Assembly: GCF_016772315.1 (NCBI RefSeq)
Contig: NZ_CP053482.1
Location: 248,001 to 312,000, forward strand
Reading direction: 5' to 3'
Origin: Thiothrix subterranea
Lineage (GTDB): Bacteria > Pseudomonadota > Gammaproteobacteria > Thiotrichales > Thiotrichaceae
DNA: 64,000 bases
In this document: positions 9,215-20,472 of the stretch, piece after piece
Layout: each line of letters opens with the position of its first letter
Position numbering within the stretch: the stretch's first letter is position 1
Program-made: the position numbers and the translations under genes
Notes under the pieces: generated by a model
Told to the model about the DNA's origin: nothing
Seen by the model: only the letters and a program-made list of their open reading frames with translations
The model's database searches: none

Positions 9215-10018
9215 TCAATTGTCCAGCTTGTACTGATGCACAAACATCACCGCCAAATCCTCTTCCGGTGTAAAATCTGTCTTTTCCAGCACAAATGTTC
9301 GCGCATCGACTTTCTTCACACCCGTGCCGCAAAAGCTAATTTTGTCTTCTGCTTTTGCCTTTTGCACCGTCAAACGAAACTTGCCAATCGCCCCCTTCCA
9401 ATTTGCCCCGGTAGTGAGGATGTAATCGACATAACGTGGCGACAAAACCATGCCCTTATCCGGCTGATTGGTTTTATCCAGCCACTTCTCAAAATCCGGT
9501 TCGATGCAATATTTGCTAATTTTTGCGGTGCGTTCCTCATCCTGAAACCACAGCATCGCCTCGCCCCCAATTGCTGGCTGGTATTCATGCACCACCTTCA
9601 GGGACTTACCCGCCGGAAACGTTTGCATCCAATGGTGAGTCATGTTCACCGTGCCATCGTTCTTTTTGATCTCAGTGTCAAACGCCTTTTTCTTGCCCTC
9701 CACCCGCACGGAAAAGCCCATCGGGTTACTGGATTTCACGTCCAAACCAATATCCATATCCGGCTCTTCAGGGAATGCTGGCACAGGGAACGCTACCCGT
9801 GTGTTGATGTCTTGCTTCGTCGTGTTGCGAAACACATAAGCCACGCGGATTTTGTCTTCGCTGATGAATAGATCTTCCTGTTCCATCGCAATCGCATCCG
9901 TTTTGGTGAAAACCAAACCACCTGCACCCAGCGCTGCCGTCGAATCATTGGCAGACACTAATGGCGTACCGCCCAAACACAGCAGCAAACCCACCGCTCC
10001 ACGCATTGTTTTATTCAT
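9215..10018 (-). CDS. DUF4424 domain protein, exported
   Basis: A 267-residue protein with an N-terminal signal peptide (MNKTMRGAVGLLLCLGG, cleavage probably after VSA near residue 23). It starts its mature part with NDSTAALGAGGLVFTKTD followed by AIAMEQEDLFIS, the hallmark opening of DUF4424. The rest is predicted to be beta-rich and contains a single WFQDEERTAKISKYC segment. The function is unknown; it is most likely periplasmic. It stands alone, divergent from the OsmC gene, with a 275-bp region between them. Confidence 0.8.
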   Translation of the reverse strand: MNKTMRGAVGLLLCLGGTPLVSANDSTAALGAGGLVFTKTDAIAMEQEDLFISEDKIRVAYVFRNTTKQDINTRVAFPVPAFPEEPDMDIGLDVKSSNPMGFSVRVEGKKKAFDTEIKKNDGTVNMTHHWMQTFPAGKSLKVVHEYQPAIGGEAMLWFQDEERTAKISKYCIEPDFEKWLDKTNQPDKGMVLSPRYVDYILTTGANWKGAIGKFRLTVQKAKAEDKISFCGTGVKKVDARTFVLEKTDFTPEEDLAVMFVHQYKLDN

Positions 10019-10293
10019 GGTATAAATCCCCTATCGCTGTTTTTGATGCTCAAAGTATAACGCGACAGGCTGGCAGCTCGCCGACCTTTCCGCTACCATT
10101 CCGAGCAGATGAATATCATGCTGGAATATGCCCTATTCGAGGCATGGCAATTTCCCCTCATGGGGATAAAATCCGAAGATGCATGAGTCGGCTGGATGTG
10201 GCAGGCGGCAACCTTTTGCTACGGTTCACAGAAACGCCTGTACCTTATCCAGCCGACGCCTTCGACACGTACCGACCTGCAACAAGGAAACAC

Positions 10294-10713
10294 ATGGACG
10301 CACAACCCAAAGACCCTCATACCGTCATCGTTAGTTTGCGTGACACCGAAGGCACTTACACCTGTGACATTAATGCAGGCAAGCATCAAATGGTTGCCGA
10401 TGAACCCGTGCCTCTCGGCGGTGATGACCTTGGTGCCGCGCCCTATCAATACCTCAAAGCCGCGCTTGGCTCCTGCACGTCGATGACGATTCGCATGTAT
10501 GCCGAACGCAAAAAATGGCCGGTTGAAAACGTTATCGTCACCTTGCGTCACAGCCGCGATGCACACAAACAAAGCGTGTTCGAGCGCGATATTAAATTGG
10601 TGGGGGACTTAACCGACGACCAGCGCGAACGTTTGCTGGATATTGCGGATCGCTGTCCGGTACACAAAACCTTGAGCAATGGTGCTAGTATCCTGACTAA
10701 ATTGATTGATTAA
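10294..10713 (+). CDS. OsmC/Ohr family peroxiredoxin-like protein
   Basis: A 139-residue OsmC-family protein from the ATG at 10294 (AAGGAAA upstream). The two redox cysteines are seen in ALGSCTSMTIRMYAERKKWP and ADRCPVHKTLSNG, with an Arg/Glu-containing middle. The family reduces organic hydroperoxides or acts on small thiols. The DDLGAAPYQYLKAALGSC form resembles the stand-alone YhfA/OsmC-like branch rather than Ohr. The open frame continues upstream to 9961, but that stretch overlaps the divergent promoter region and lacks family resemblance. cysS follows after only 17 bp, so co-transcription is likely. Confidence 0.88.
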   Translation: MDAQPKDPHTVIVSLRDTEGTYTCDINAGKHQMVADEPVPLGGDDLGAAPYQYLKAALGSCTSMTIRMYAERKKWPVENVIVTLRHSRDAHKQSVFERDIKLVGDLTDDQRERLLDIADRCPVHKTLSNGASILTKLID

Positions 10714-10730
10714 CCTGCTGAAGAGCCATC

Positions 10731-12116
10731 ATGTTGCACATTTACAATAGCCTGACCCGCCAGAAAGAAGTCTTCAAACCCATCGAACCACAGCAAGTAC
10801 GTATGTACGTATGCGGCATGACGGTGTATGACTATTGTCACCTCGGTCATGCACGGGTCATGGTGGTGTTCGACACGGTATACCGTTACCTCAAAGCCAG
10901 TGGTTACGCGGTTGATTATGTGCGCAATATTACCGACATTGATGACAAGATCATCAAACGCGCCGCCGACAATAATGAGCCGATTGAGGCATTGACCCAA
11001 CGTTTCATCGACGCGATGCACGAAGATGAAGATTCCCTCAATGTGATGCGCCCTGACGCTGAACCGCGTGCCACGGATAACGTCCCCGAAATGCTGGCAA
11101 TGATTCAAACCTTGCTAGACAAAGGCATGGCCTATCAAGGCAAGAACGGCGACGTGTATTACGATGTCTCCAAATTCAACGGCTACGGCAAACTGTCTGG
11201 GCGCAAGCTGGACGAATTACGCGCAGGTGAACGCGTCGCGGTCGATGAAGTCAAAGACGACCCGCTCGATTTCGTGCTGTGGAAAGCCGTGAAACCGGGC
11301 GAACCGGCATGGGATGCACCGTGGGGGCAAGGTCGCCCCGGCTGGCATATCGAATGTTCCGCCATGTCGCAAAAATTGCTGGGTGATCATTTCGACATTC
11401 ACGGCGGCGGCAGCGATTTGCAATTCCCGCACCATGAAAATGAGATTGCGCAAAGCGAAGGCTGTATCGGTCACAAACACGTCAATTACTGGATGCATAA
11501 CGGCTTTATCCGCGTCAATGATGAGAAAATGTCCAAATCATTGAATAACTTCTTCACCATCCGCGAAGTGTTGCGTGAATACAAAGCGGCGGATATTCGC
11601 TTTTTCATCCTCAACAGCCATTACCGCAGCCAATTGAATTACGGCACGGATCAGTTGGATGCGGCACACGCCTCGCTGTCACGCTTGTATACTGCGATGC
11701 GCGGCTTACCGGAATCATTGCCTGCGGCGTATACCGACTACGAAAAACGCTTCATCGCGGCAATGGATGATGATTTCAACACCCCAGAAGCGCTTGCGGT
11801 GCTGTTTGAACTAGCCAGCGACATTAACCGCATTCGTAAAACCCAAAGTGACGCGACTGCGGCAAGTTTGGGAGCATTATTGCAACGTCTGGGTAATACG
11901 CTCGGCTTATTGCAGGATGACCCCGAAAGCTGGTTCAAAGGCAATAGCACTGCTGATGGTTTGGATGCAGCCAGCATCGAAGCCCTCATTCAACAACGCT
12001 TAGATGCCCGCAAAGCCAAACAATGGGCAGAATCTGACCGCATCCGTGACGAACTCAAAGCCCAAGGCGTGATTCTGGAAGATAACGCGGGCGGCACTAC
12101 TTGGAAACGAACTTAA
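10731..12116 (+). CDS. cysS: Cysteinyl-tRNA synthetase
   Basis: Class I aminoacyl-tRNA synthetase charging tRNA-Cys, 461 residues (family about 460). Motifs: zinc ligand Cys28 in [18 protein letters not shown], with the HIGH-equivalent HLGH at residues 37-40. The zinc-binding WHIECSAM and [15 protein letters not shown] follow, then the KMSKS loop in [14 protein letters not shown]. The C-terminal DALR/anticodon-binding part ends at GTTWKRT. It sits between the OsmC gene and the SQR-like flavoprotein gene, which begins 2 bp after its stop codon. Confidence 0.97.
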   Translation: MLHIYNSLTRQKEVFKPIEPQQVRMYVCGMTVYDYCHLGHARVMVVFDTVYRYLKASGYAVDYVRNITDIDDKIIKRAADNNEPIEALTQRFIDAMHEDEDSLNVMRPDAEPRATDNVPEMLAMIQTLLDKGMAYQGKNGDVYYDVSKFNGYGKLSGRKLDELRAGERVAVDEVKDDPLDFVLWKAVKPGEPAWDAPWGQGRPGWHIECSAMSQKLLGDHFDIHGGGSDLQFPHHENEIAQSEGCIGHKHVNYWMHNGFIRVNDEKMSKSLNNFFTIREVLREYKAADIRFFILNSHYRSQLNYGTDQLDAAHASLSRLYTAMRGLPESLPAAYTDYEKRFIAAMDDDFNTPEALAVLFELASDINRIRKTQSDATAASLGALLQRLGNTLGLLQDDPESWFKGNSTADGLDAASIEALIQQRLDARKAKQWAESDRIRDELKAQGVILEDNAGGTTWKRT

Positions 12117-12118
12117 AC

Positions 12119-13246
12119 ATGAAAAAAATTACGATTATCGGGGCGGGTTTTGCCGCTCTGAGTGCTGTGCGTGAATTACGCAAACACGACAGCAATGCTG
12201 AAATTACGCTGGTTGCACCACTGGCAGAATTGCATTACCTGCCGGGAATTATCTGGATTCCGAATGGCTTACGCACCCGTGACGATTTAACCATACCCCT
12301 GGGCAATTTTTTCCAGCGCATGAAGGTTAAGTTCCACCAAGGCAATGTCACGGGGCTGCGCGATGGCGGGCGCATTGTCGAAACCGACACTGGCGACATT
12401 GCTAACGATGGTTTAATTATTGGCTCTGGCGGGCGTTTCCTCAAAAAATTACCGGGGATTGAACATTCCATCACCCCGTGTGAAGGCATTAGCGCGGCGG
12501 AAAAAATCCGCGATCGTTTAAAAGCCATGCAAGGCGGCACGATCGCTATCGGGTTTGCAGGCAATCCGAATGAGCCTAGCGCGATGCGTGGCGGGCCGAT
12601 GTTCGAGTTCCTGTTCGGCATTGATACCTTGCTACGCCAGCAAAACCGCCGCGATAAATTCCATCTGGTGTTTTTCAGCCCTGCCCCACAACCGGGCAAT
12701 CGCCTTGGCCCCAAAGCCATGTCCGGTTTGCTATCCGAAATGGGCAAGCGTGAAATTGAAACGCACCTTGGCCACAAGATGAAAAGTTTCAGCGCCGAGA
12801 AGGTGACGACCGAAGGCGGCGAATTCAACGCTGACCTGATCCTGTTCATGCCGGGAATGACGGGCAATTTGTGGTTCGATAACACCACCCTGCCCCGTTC
12901 TGCGGGCGGTTTGCTCAAAGCCGACAAGCATTGCAAGGTCGAAGGCTGGGACAAGGTTTACGTCGCGGGCGATTCTGGCAGTTTTCCTGGCCCCGACTGG
13001 ATGCCGAAGCAGGCGCACATGGCGGATTTGCAAGCGGCAGCGGCGGCGAAAAACCTGCTCGGCGAATTGAACGGCGGCGCGACGGATGCAACCTTTAAGG
13101 TTGAGCTGATTTGCATCGTCGATTCGGTGAACAAAGGCACGCTGGTGGCGCGGACAGAAAAGCGTTCACTGGTGCTGCCATCATCCCGCGTGTTCCACTG
13201 GATGAAGCGCGGGTTTGAATGGTGGTATTTGCGGCAGTATCGTTAA
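12119..13246 (+). CDS. FAD-dependent pyridine nucleotide-disulfide oxidoreductase, sulfide:quinone oxidoreductase-like
   Basis: A 375-residue flavoprotein. It opens with a dinucleotide-binding motif (KKITIIGAGFAALSAVREL) and has a second FAD segment (VYVAGDSGSFPG). The overall length and the TPCEGISAAEKIRDRL and ELICIVDSVNKG segments resemble sulfide:quinone oxidoreductases, where matching cysteines take part in sulfide oxidation. The middle redox cysteine of classical SQR is not evident: the equivalent stretch is GFAGNPNEPSAMRGGPMFEF. A C-terminal amphipathic tail (WMKRGFEWWYLRQY) would suit membrane association. I call it SQR-like rather than a proven SQR. It begins 2 bp after cysS and overlaps the next gene by 1 bp (TAATG). 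Confidence 0.72.
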   Translation: MKKITIIGAGFAALSAVRELRKHDSNAEITLVAPLAELHYLPGIIWIPNGLRTRDDLTIPLGNFFQRMKVKFHQGNVTGLRDGGRIVETDTGDIANDGLIIGSGGRFLKKLPGIEHSITPCEGISAAEKIRDRLKAMQGGTIAIGFAGNPNEPSAMRGGPMFEFLFGIDTLLRQQNRRDKFHLVFFSPAPQPGNRLGPKAMSGLLSEMGKREIETHLGHKMKSFSAEKVTTEGGEFNADLILFMPGMTGNLWFDNTTLPRSAGGLLKADKHCKVEGWDKVYVAGDSGSFPGPDWMPKQAHMADLQAAAAAKNLLGELNGGATDATFKVELICIVDSVNKGTLVARTEKRSLVLPSSRVFHWMKRGFEWWYLRQYR

Positions 13247-13944
13247 TGCTCAAACGCAGACGGCTTATCAAACGAAAAACCGTGCTCAGTTGGAGCAGCG
13301 GTAAAGATAGTGCTTGGGCATTACACTTGCTGCAACAAGACCCCACTGTTGAGTTGGTTGGGCTGTTCACCTTGATTGAGCAGAAACACAACCGTGCCTC
13401 TATGCATGACACCCGCATCGAAATGTTACATCGCCAAGCGGATGCAGCCGGTTTGCCGATTGAAATGGTGGTACTCCCAGACGAATGCAGCAATGAGCAA
13501 TACGATGCCGTGATGCAGGCGTACATCGCCGCCGCTGCGCGTAACCGTGTGGAATGCATGGCGTTTGGCGATTTGTTTGTGAGTGAAATTCGTCAATACC
13601 GCGAACGGCAATTACAAGGCAGCGGCATTAGCCCGCTGTTCCCACTGTGGGGTATGTGCACCCGATATTTGGTTGAAACCATGCTGGCTGCGGGGTTACA
13701 CGCCCACATTAGCAGCGTTGACCTGAATAAACTTCCCGCACACTTGGCAGGCAAACGCTGGTCTAAAGACGTGATTGCAGGCTTCCCGGATGGCTGCCAC
13801 CCTTGCGGCGAAAACGGTGAAATTCACACCGTAGTTGTAGCTGGCCCGATGTTCAATAAACCCATTCCGGTGAGTGTTGGTGCGGTTATTGAGCGGGATG
13901 GGTTTGCCTACGCCGATATTATTCCGCAAGGTTTAGGAGTTTAG
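13246..13944 (+). CDS. Diphthine-ammonia ligase-like PP-loop ATPase (Dph6 family)
   Basis: A 232-residue adenine-nucleotide alpha hydrolase. The PP-loop is LSWSSGKDSAWALHLL near residues 14-29, followed by an MHDTRIEMLHRQADAAGLP segment and a conserved ECMAFGDLFVSEIRQYRE. The C-terminal part has DGCHPCGENGEIHTVVVAGP, characteristic of Dph6/MJ0570-type proteins. Bacteria lack diphthamide, so the bacterial substrate is unknown. The start codon overlaps the stop of the SQR-like gene, and the oxygenase gene follows after 3 bp, making a tight operon. Confidence 0.82.
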   Translation: MLKRRRLIKRKTVLSWSSGKDSAWALHLLQQDPTVELVGLFTLIEQKHNRASMHDTRIEMLHRQADAAGLPIEMVVLPDECSNEQYDAVMQAYIAAAARNRVECMAFGDLFVSEIRQYRERQLQGSGISPLFPLWGMCTRYLVETMLAAGLHAHISSVDLNKLPAHLAGKRWSKDVIAGFPDGCHPCGENGEIHTVVVAGPMFNKPIPVSVGAVIERDGFAYADIIPQGLGV

Positions 13945-13947
13945 CCA

Positions 13948-14883
13948 TTGCTCTTGCACCCCACCCACCATCAAAACCCCTTCCCTTTTTTTGCTGTGGA
14001 TGCCGCATTTTCTGAAGAACAATGTGCGGCGCTTGAGCAGCTTTTTTTGCAAGACAGTGGGTGGCAACATCGCGATGGCGCGTTTTACCGTTGTTCACTG
14101 CGCGATGTTACTGACGAGATTCCGGCAACGTTTCATGCCGACATACTTGCTCGAATGCGAGAGATTACAGGATTGCCGCTTGTGGAACGTTTTATGGTCA
14201 CGGCGCAACGAATGCTGCCCGGACACATCATTGGTATCCACAGCGACCGCCCGTTCTTGGGCTATGAGATTGCGCGATTGGTCGTGCAACTCAATAAGCA
14301 CTGGCAAGCTAAACATGGCGGGGTGCTGGAATTATTTGCCTCACCAGAAGGCGAAGCCGTCTTCACGGTTAACCCTGAACACAACAAAGCCTTTGGCTTT
14401 TTGCTGCACCCGAAGTCTTATCATGGTGTCACCGAAGTGACCCAGCCGCGCCAAACCGTGGTCTTCAATTTCTGGCATGTCGCGAATACGCCCGAACTTG
14501 AGGCGCACATTAAAGCCTTGTTTGCCAACCTGCATTTCTCGGAATTACCCGCAGCACTCGACCCTATTGCCGCCGATGCTGAAGCAAGTTTGCCGGAAGA
14601 GGTGACATATCGGGCGGGTACGGCGGCGATTGCGCTGCATCGTTGGGGCTATGACGCGGCAACTGTCGTAAGCGGATACCAGTACTGTGCTGGGCTGAAT
14701 GGTGGCGATACGCACGATGCAGAAACTTATGCAGCCGTGCGACTCGCGGATTGGGTGGCGTATTTGTATCGGGATTCGTTTGATTTGGCTCGCTGGGGAG
14801 TCTTACAAGGCGAACTGGAGGGGATGGAGAGGTTTACGCGCTTACTACCAACTTGGCAGCTTTGTTTGCCGGAATGGGAATAG
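13948..14883 (+). CDS. 2-oxoglutarate/Fe(II)-dependent oxygenase family protein
   Basis: A 311-residue protein starting at a TTG codon at 13948, chosen because AGGAG lies at the right distance and no ATG is nearby. The jelly-roll iron ligands are visible: His98 and Asp100 in GIHSDRP, His159 in SYHGV and a 2-oxoglutarate-binding Arg168 in TQPRQTVVFNFWH. The N-terminal region (PFPFFAVDAAFSEEQCAALEQLF) is typical of prolyl-hydroxylase-like oxygenases. Residues 200-311 form a separate C-terminal extension of unknown role. The substrate is unknown. It is the last gene of the cysS-linked operon. Confidence 0.8.
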   Translation: MLLHPTHHQNPFPFFAVDAAFSEEQCAALEQLFLQDSGWQHRDGAFYRCSLRDVTDEIPATFHADILARMREITGLPLVERFMVTAQRMLPGHIIGIHSDRPFLGYEIARLVVQLNKHWQAKHGGVLELFASPEGEAVFTVNPEHNKAFGFLLHPKSYHGVTEVTQPRQTVVFNFWHVANTPELEAHIKALFANLHFSELPAALDPIAADAEASLPEEVTYRAGTAAIALHRWGYDAATVVSGYQYCAGLNGGDTHDAETYAAVRLADWVAYLYRDSFDLARWGVLQGELEGMERFTRLLPTWQLCLPEWE

Positions 14884-15000
14884 TCACCACAACATTCAAT
14901 CATGGCTAATTCGTAACTTCGATTCCTCATTAGCCAAGCGTATCGTATTATACGGAAGGATTCGCTACAATTCGTAGACATCATCAAGGAAACCTTCACC

Positions 15001-15486
15001 ATGCCACTCCCCCTGATTCCTATAGTTGCCGCCCTCGCCTCAGGTGGCACATTGGTACCACACGCTGCTGGTGGAATGATTGTGACGGCTGCCAGTGGTT
15101 ACGTTACAGGTACGTACATAAGCACCACAGCAGTTGCATCAATCATGACTGCTACTACGACAACTCTTGGGGTAGGTGTCGCCGCACTAACAGGTGTATT
15201 TGGTAGTATTATAGGCAGCGCAGGCATCTTTGGTACAACGATCGGTGCATCCGGTCTTACCGGACTACTGATGTCCGCAGGCATCCTTTCTGCAACACCG
15301 ATTGCACTACCCATAGGAATATTCGCGACCGTAATCGGCAGCATTTATATTTGGTGCATTATTTTAAAGCTGAATCGTAAGCTGCGCAGGGCAAAAACAG
15401 GGGAAGAAGTACAGTTCACAGCACTAGAAGCTAAAATCATAGAACTGCTTGTAAAATGGCTATGCACAAAGAATACGGAAGTTTAA
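15001..15486 (+). CDS. Hydrophobic membrane protein of unknown function
   Basis: A 161-residue protein with an AAGGAAA ribosome site. The first two thirds are extremely rich in Gly, Ala, Thr and Ile, with repeated glycine-zipper-like stretches (GVFGSIIGSAGIFGTTIGAS). A clearer transmembrane segment lies near residues 99-121 (PIALPIGIFATVIGSIYIW). The C-terminus is cytosolic-like and charged (LNRKLRRAKTGEEVQFTALEAK). I do not recognise a family. The composition is compatible with a membrane-inserting or pore-like small protein, but no toxin or immunity partner is adjacent. A hairpin terminator follows. Confidence 0.65.
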   Translation: MPLPLIPIVAALASGGTLVPHAAGGMIVTAASGYVTGTYISTTAVASIMTATTTTLGVGVAALTGVFGSIIGSAGIFGTTIGASGLTGLLMSAGILSATPIALPIGIFATVIGSIYIWCIILKLNRKLRRAKTGEEVQFTALEAKIIELLVKWLCTKNTEV

Positions 15487-15529
15487 TTCCAAGTCTAACG
15501 TCTCAATAGCAGTTTCAACAGACAAAAGA

Positions 15530-15551
15530 AAACCCCGACCAGCGGGGCTTT
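15530..15551. terminator. Bidirectional intrinsic terminator
   Basis: A stem AAACCCCG / CGGGGCTTT with loop ACCAG. On the plus strand it is followed by a T-rich tract (CTTTCTTCTT), and on the minus strand by TTTTCTTTTG. It can terminate both the membrane-protein gene at 15001 and the convergent groESL operon. Confidence 0.75.
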
Positions 15552-15622
15552 CTTCTTATCTTTCTCCCTTCACCCCTTGCGGGGGAAGGGTCGGGAATGG
15601 GGGGTAATGTATTCCCGCAGGA

Positions 15623-17275
<1,653 letters not shown>

Positions 17276-17281
17276 TTAAAA

Positions 17282-17572
17282 TTAGCCTTCGATAATCGCC
17301 AGCAGGTCTTCTTCGCGCATGATCAAGACTTCTTGACCATCCATTTTTACTGCTGTACCGGCGTATTTACCGAACAGAACTTTGTCACCGACTTTAACTT
17401 GCAGCGCAACGCGCTCATTGTCATCGCCAACTTTGCCAGGACCTACCGCGAGGACTTCGCCGCGATCAGGCTTTTCTGTAGCATTGTCAGGGATGATGAT
17501 GCCGCTGGCAGTTTTGCGCTCTTCTTCCATACGGCGTACTACAACGCGGTCATGCAATGGACGGATATTCAT
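17282..17572 (-). CDS. groS: Co-chaperonin GroES (Hsp10)
   Basis: A 96-residue co-chaperonin that caps GroEL. It begins [21 protein letters not shown], has the mobile loop ([18 protein letters not shown]) and the conserved [10 protein letters not shown], and ends [14 protein letters not shown]. The start at 17572 is set by GAGGAGAA; the frame opens 6 codons earlier without support. It is the first gene of the groESL operon, with a perfect CIRCE operator upstream. Confidence 0.97.
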   Translation of the reverse strand: MNIRPLHDRVVVRRMEEERKTASGIIIPDNATEKPDRGEVLAVGPGKVGDDNERVALQVKVGDKVLFGKYAGTAVKMDGQEVLIMREEDLLAIIEG

Positions 17573-17620
17573 GGTCAGTATTCTCCTCAAACCAATAGGA
17601 TTAGGACATTAGGGTTGTTG

Positions 17621-17647
17621 TTAGCACTCAAGGCTAGTGAGTGCTAA
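17621..17647 (-). promoter_or_regulatory. CIRCE operator (HrcA-binding inverted repeat)
   Basis: A perfect match to the consensus: TTAGCACTC, nine bases, GAGTGCTAA. It lies between the groES promoter and start codon. The known role of this element is repression of groESL by HrcA, relieved on heat shock. hrcA itself is not in the window. Confidence 0.96.
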
Positions 17648-17674
17648 TAATAGGGATGGCTAAGGCAAAGTCAA
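17647..17674 (-). promoter_or_regulatory. groESL promoter
   Basis: Reading the minus strand: TTGACT, 16-bp spacer, TATTAT, immediately before the CIRCE element. The -35 box overlaps the stop codon end of the fxsA-like gene, so the groESL promoter is partly embedded in coding sequence. Confidence 0.8.
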
Positions 17675-18144
17675 GGGCGGTCGAGTGAATTTTTTGTATC
17701 GTCAACGCGGCGAATGACTTCGCCTTCAATGTCAGTGCCGGAAGAACGGGGTGCGGACGTGTGTTGATAGCCACCACCAACTGACACCACACCGTTCTTT
17801 AGCATGAATTTCACCAGTAAATAGCGCGTGGGTGGCAACAATAAGATTAACCCGACTAAATCGGTGAAAAAGCCGGGGATAATGAACAGCAAACCGCCCA
17901 GCAACATCATCGTGCCTTCCAGCAAGGACTTTGCTGGGCGTTGCCCTGCCTGCATATCGCGTTGGAATTTTGCCAGCGTAGCTAACCCTTGGTGACGCAA
18001 TAAATACATCCCCAAGAAGCCAGAAAGGATTAACAACAGAATCGTCGCCAGTGCGCCAATGGCACTGCCGACTTTGATGAGTAACCACAGCTCAATGAAT
18101 GGAATCACCAAAAACAGCACAGAAAACACGGGGAAGCGACGCAT
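17671..18144 (-). CDS. fxsA: FxsA family membrane protein
   Basis: A 157-residue cytoplasmic membrane protein, read from the ATG at 18144 (MRRFPVFSVLF); an ATG five codons upstream, at 18159, is the alternative. Four hydrophobic segments are visible, including IELWLLIKVGSAIGALATILL, SGFLGMYLLRHQG and a glycine/proline-rich GGLLFIIPGFFTDLVGLILLLP, the FxsA signature. The C-terminal tail is polar. In E. coli, overproduced FxsA alleviates exclusion of phage T7 by the F plasmid; the normal role is unknown. It lies directly upstream of groESL, which is also a common arrangement in Gammaproteobacteria. Confidence 0.88.
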   Translation of the reverse strand: MRRFPVFSVLFLVIPFIELWLLIKVGSAIGALATILLLILSGFLGMYLLRHQGLATLAKFQRDMQAGQRPAKSLLEGTMMLLGGLLFIIPGFFTDLVGLILLLPPTRYLLVKFMLKNGVVSVGGGYQHTSAPRSSGTDIEGEVIRRVDDTKNSLDRP

Positions 18145-18221
18145 GACAAAAGATTCCATTCAAACTAATAATTTCAACTATATCGGTCTGAACAGGGTAT
18201 TTTCAAGGCAACCCCACCAAA

Positions 18222-20204
18222 TCAGGCAGCTTTCGCGTTGAGCGCTTGCTCACTGTGGATACGTTCACGCAATTGCACCAAGGGAATCGGACGTCCACAG
18301 TAATAGCCTTGCGCAAAGTCGACGCCGATTTGACGCAAACGCACCAAGGTTTCGCCATCTTCCACCAGTTCCGCAATCGTTAATAAGTTCATCACCTGCC
18401 CCACTTCGTGCACGGCTTTCACCATCGCCGCATCGACGGGGCTGGATACCAAATTGTGGACAAAATTACCGTAGATTTTCAGGTAACTGAGTGGCAATTC
18501 GCGTAAATAACTGAGTGACGAGAAACCGCTGCCAAAATCATCGAGCACCAAATGGCAACCCAAACTGTGCAAAGCATTCATCACCCGTTTGGCGTGGACA
18601 AAGTTACTGATGGCGACGGATTCGGAAATTTCAAAGCAAATCATACCGGGGTCAATTCCAAACTGTTTGATCTGCTGTTCCACATACGGAAATAAACGCG
18701 CATCTTGCACCGACTGACCGGATAAATTGATCATCAAGCGCGTTTCCATGCAGGGGGAACCGTGAGCGTTATCACTGCGGCAACCTGCCAACATTTCCAA
18801 TGATTTACGGATAATCCAACGGTCAATACTGGTCATTAAATCCAAACGGTCAGCAACCGGCAAAAAGCTACCCGGATTCAATAAGGCTTGGCGAAATGGC
18901 AGACGCAACAAGATCTCGTATTGGCGGAAACCTTGATTACGTTCGGAATGTAACGGCACCACCGGTTGCGCAAACAGAATGAAGCGGTCTTCGCGCAACG
19001 CATCTTTTAACAGTTTGCTCCAATCATGTACCCGTTGGTTAGACATTTGTTCACGCTTCTCTTCTTCGTGAACAAATACTTGGTTACGCCCCAAGGCTTT
19101 AGCGGTGTAACACGCCTTATCAGCATCAGAAAACAACTGCTTAATTTGCAAATTGGAAGATGGCATAAATTCGATTAAGCCCACACTTGCACCAATGGAA
19201 AAGACCTTGCCCTCCCAACTAAAGCGGAAATTGCGCAACTCCGTTAAGATAGATTCCATAATGCTACGGCCTTTTTCCAAGCCGCAACCCTCTAAAAATA
19301 CAGCGAATTCATCCCCACCAATACGAGCTACTTTATCGGAAATGCGTACCGAACGCCGGAAGATTTGTGCAACTTGCTTAAGCAATTCATCCCCGGCTAA
19401 ATGCCCGCAGGTATCATTGATAATTTTGAAATTGTCCAAATCCACACTGGCTAATACATGGCTACGAGTCAGTGCGGAAGTATCGTGCGCCAGTTGTTCC
19501 ACATACTGTTCAAAACTGGTGCGATTCATCAAATCGGTTAATGCATCACGCGATGCTTGGCGGTACAAACGGTTAATGACTTTGCGGTCAGCGGTAACAT
19601 CACGAAAAATAAACACAATCGCTTTACAATTGTCGAGTATGCAAGTCGTGTTTAATTCGACGAAACGCTCTTCACCAACACGCGGATACAGCTTCACTTG
19701 CCCAAATTGCAGCGGATAATTAGGGTGAAATATATTGGTTTCAAATGCTTTTTCGCCCAAGGCATTGCCTTGTAAATCTTCTAACTTCAATACGCTACTA
19801 ACGTGTTCACCCAACACTTTATCACGCTGCCAGAGTGTCAATTTCTCGGCACTGGTGTTCATATAAGTAATGATGCCTTGTTGATTAGCAACAATCACTC
19901 CCCCTGCCAAAGCATCCAATACCCATTCGGTATTCACCTGCTCTGGTGAGAATTTAGCAGTCTCTTCCCCATCATTTGCTACTCGCGCCATGACAACAGG
20001 CGAGCGTTTACCAAAACGCACTAACAGATAAACGGCAGCTACTTGCGCAACAAACATGCCCAACAATAAATAAGGCACAAGATTGGGTAAAACAGTCAAC
20101 TTATCTGCCATCGAAGTCTTGTTTAGCTGGCCGCTGGACACTACCCAGACAAAAACAACTGCCAACGAAACCAATGACAGGATTGGAACGACAAATCGCA
20201 TCAA
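18222..20204 (-). CDS. Membrane-anchored PAS-GGDEF-EAL protein
   Basis: A 660-residue cyclic-di-GMP signalling protein. Two N-terminal transmembrane segments (about 4-23 and 43-64) are followed by a PAS domain (about 88-205). A GGDEF domain follows (about 215-375, intact GGDEF at residues 296-300) and then an EAL domain (about 395-650). In the EAL domain the signature reads YEILLRL, so the catalytic Glu is kept. DDFGSGFSSLSYLRELPLSYLKIYG retains the double Asp and Lys. Both diguanylate cyclase and phosphodiesterase activity are therefore possible; which dominates cannot be told from sequence. The stop lies close to the fxsA upstream region. It is a single-gene transcript. Confidence 0.92.
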   Translation of the reverse strand: MMRFVVPILSLVSLAVVFVWVVSSGQLNKTSMADKLTVLPNLVPYLLLGMFVAQVAAVYLLVRFGKRSPVVMARVANDGEETAKFSPEQVNTEWVLDALAGGVIVANQQGIITYMNTSAEKLTLWQRDKVLGEHVSSVLKLEDLQGNALGEKAFETNIFHPNYPLQFGQVKLYPRVGEERFVELNTTCILDNCKAIVFIFRDVTADRKVINRLYRQASRDALTDLMNRTSFEQYVEQLAHDTSALTRSHVLASVDLDNFKIINDTCGHLAGDELLKQVAQIFRRSVRISDKVARIGGDEFAVFLEGCGLEKGRSIMESILTELRNFRFSWEGKVFSIGASVGLIEFMPSSNLQIKQLFSDADKACYTAKALGRNQVFVHEEEKREQMSNQRVHDWSKLLKDALREDRFILFAQPVVPLHSERNQGFRQYEILLRLPFRQALLNPGSFLPVADRLDLMTSIDRWIIRKSLEMLAGCRSDNAHGSPCMETRLMINLSGQSVQDARLFPYVEQQIKQFGIDPGMICFEISESVAISNFVHAKRVMNALHSLGCHLVLDDFGSGFSSLSYLRELPLSYLKIYGNFVHNLVSSPVDAAMVKAVHEVGQVMNLLTIAELVEDGETLVRLRQIGVDFAQGYYCGRPIPLVQLRERIHSEQALNAKAA

Positions 20205-20472
20205 ATCCCCCTAACAACAGGTCTTTCTATAATAGTTATGATTAAATAATGGACTTAATTATAGCCAATTTACTTGACAATTGCCACGCCGCCTGTCTGA
20301 TAAAAAATAACCATGCTAATCACCCTCAATTTCAACAGCGCCACAAACCGAGTAAGGTTATTTTAAATAACTAACACCTGTTTTTATAAAAACCATGCTT
20401 GACAAACTCATTGAATAACGAGAATATATAACATTATTTTTTAAACATAATGCAAAAGGAAAGGTGTTATTC

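Noticed and set aside
12119-13246. A confident sulfide:quinone oxidoreductase (sqr) gene
   Set aside because: The middle redox cysteine of classical SQR is not seen, so only an SQR-like call is justified.
20399-20430. A promoter for the H-NS-like gene (TTGACA with a TATATA)
   Set aside because: The spacing between the boxes is about 20 bp, too long to call with confidence.
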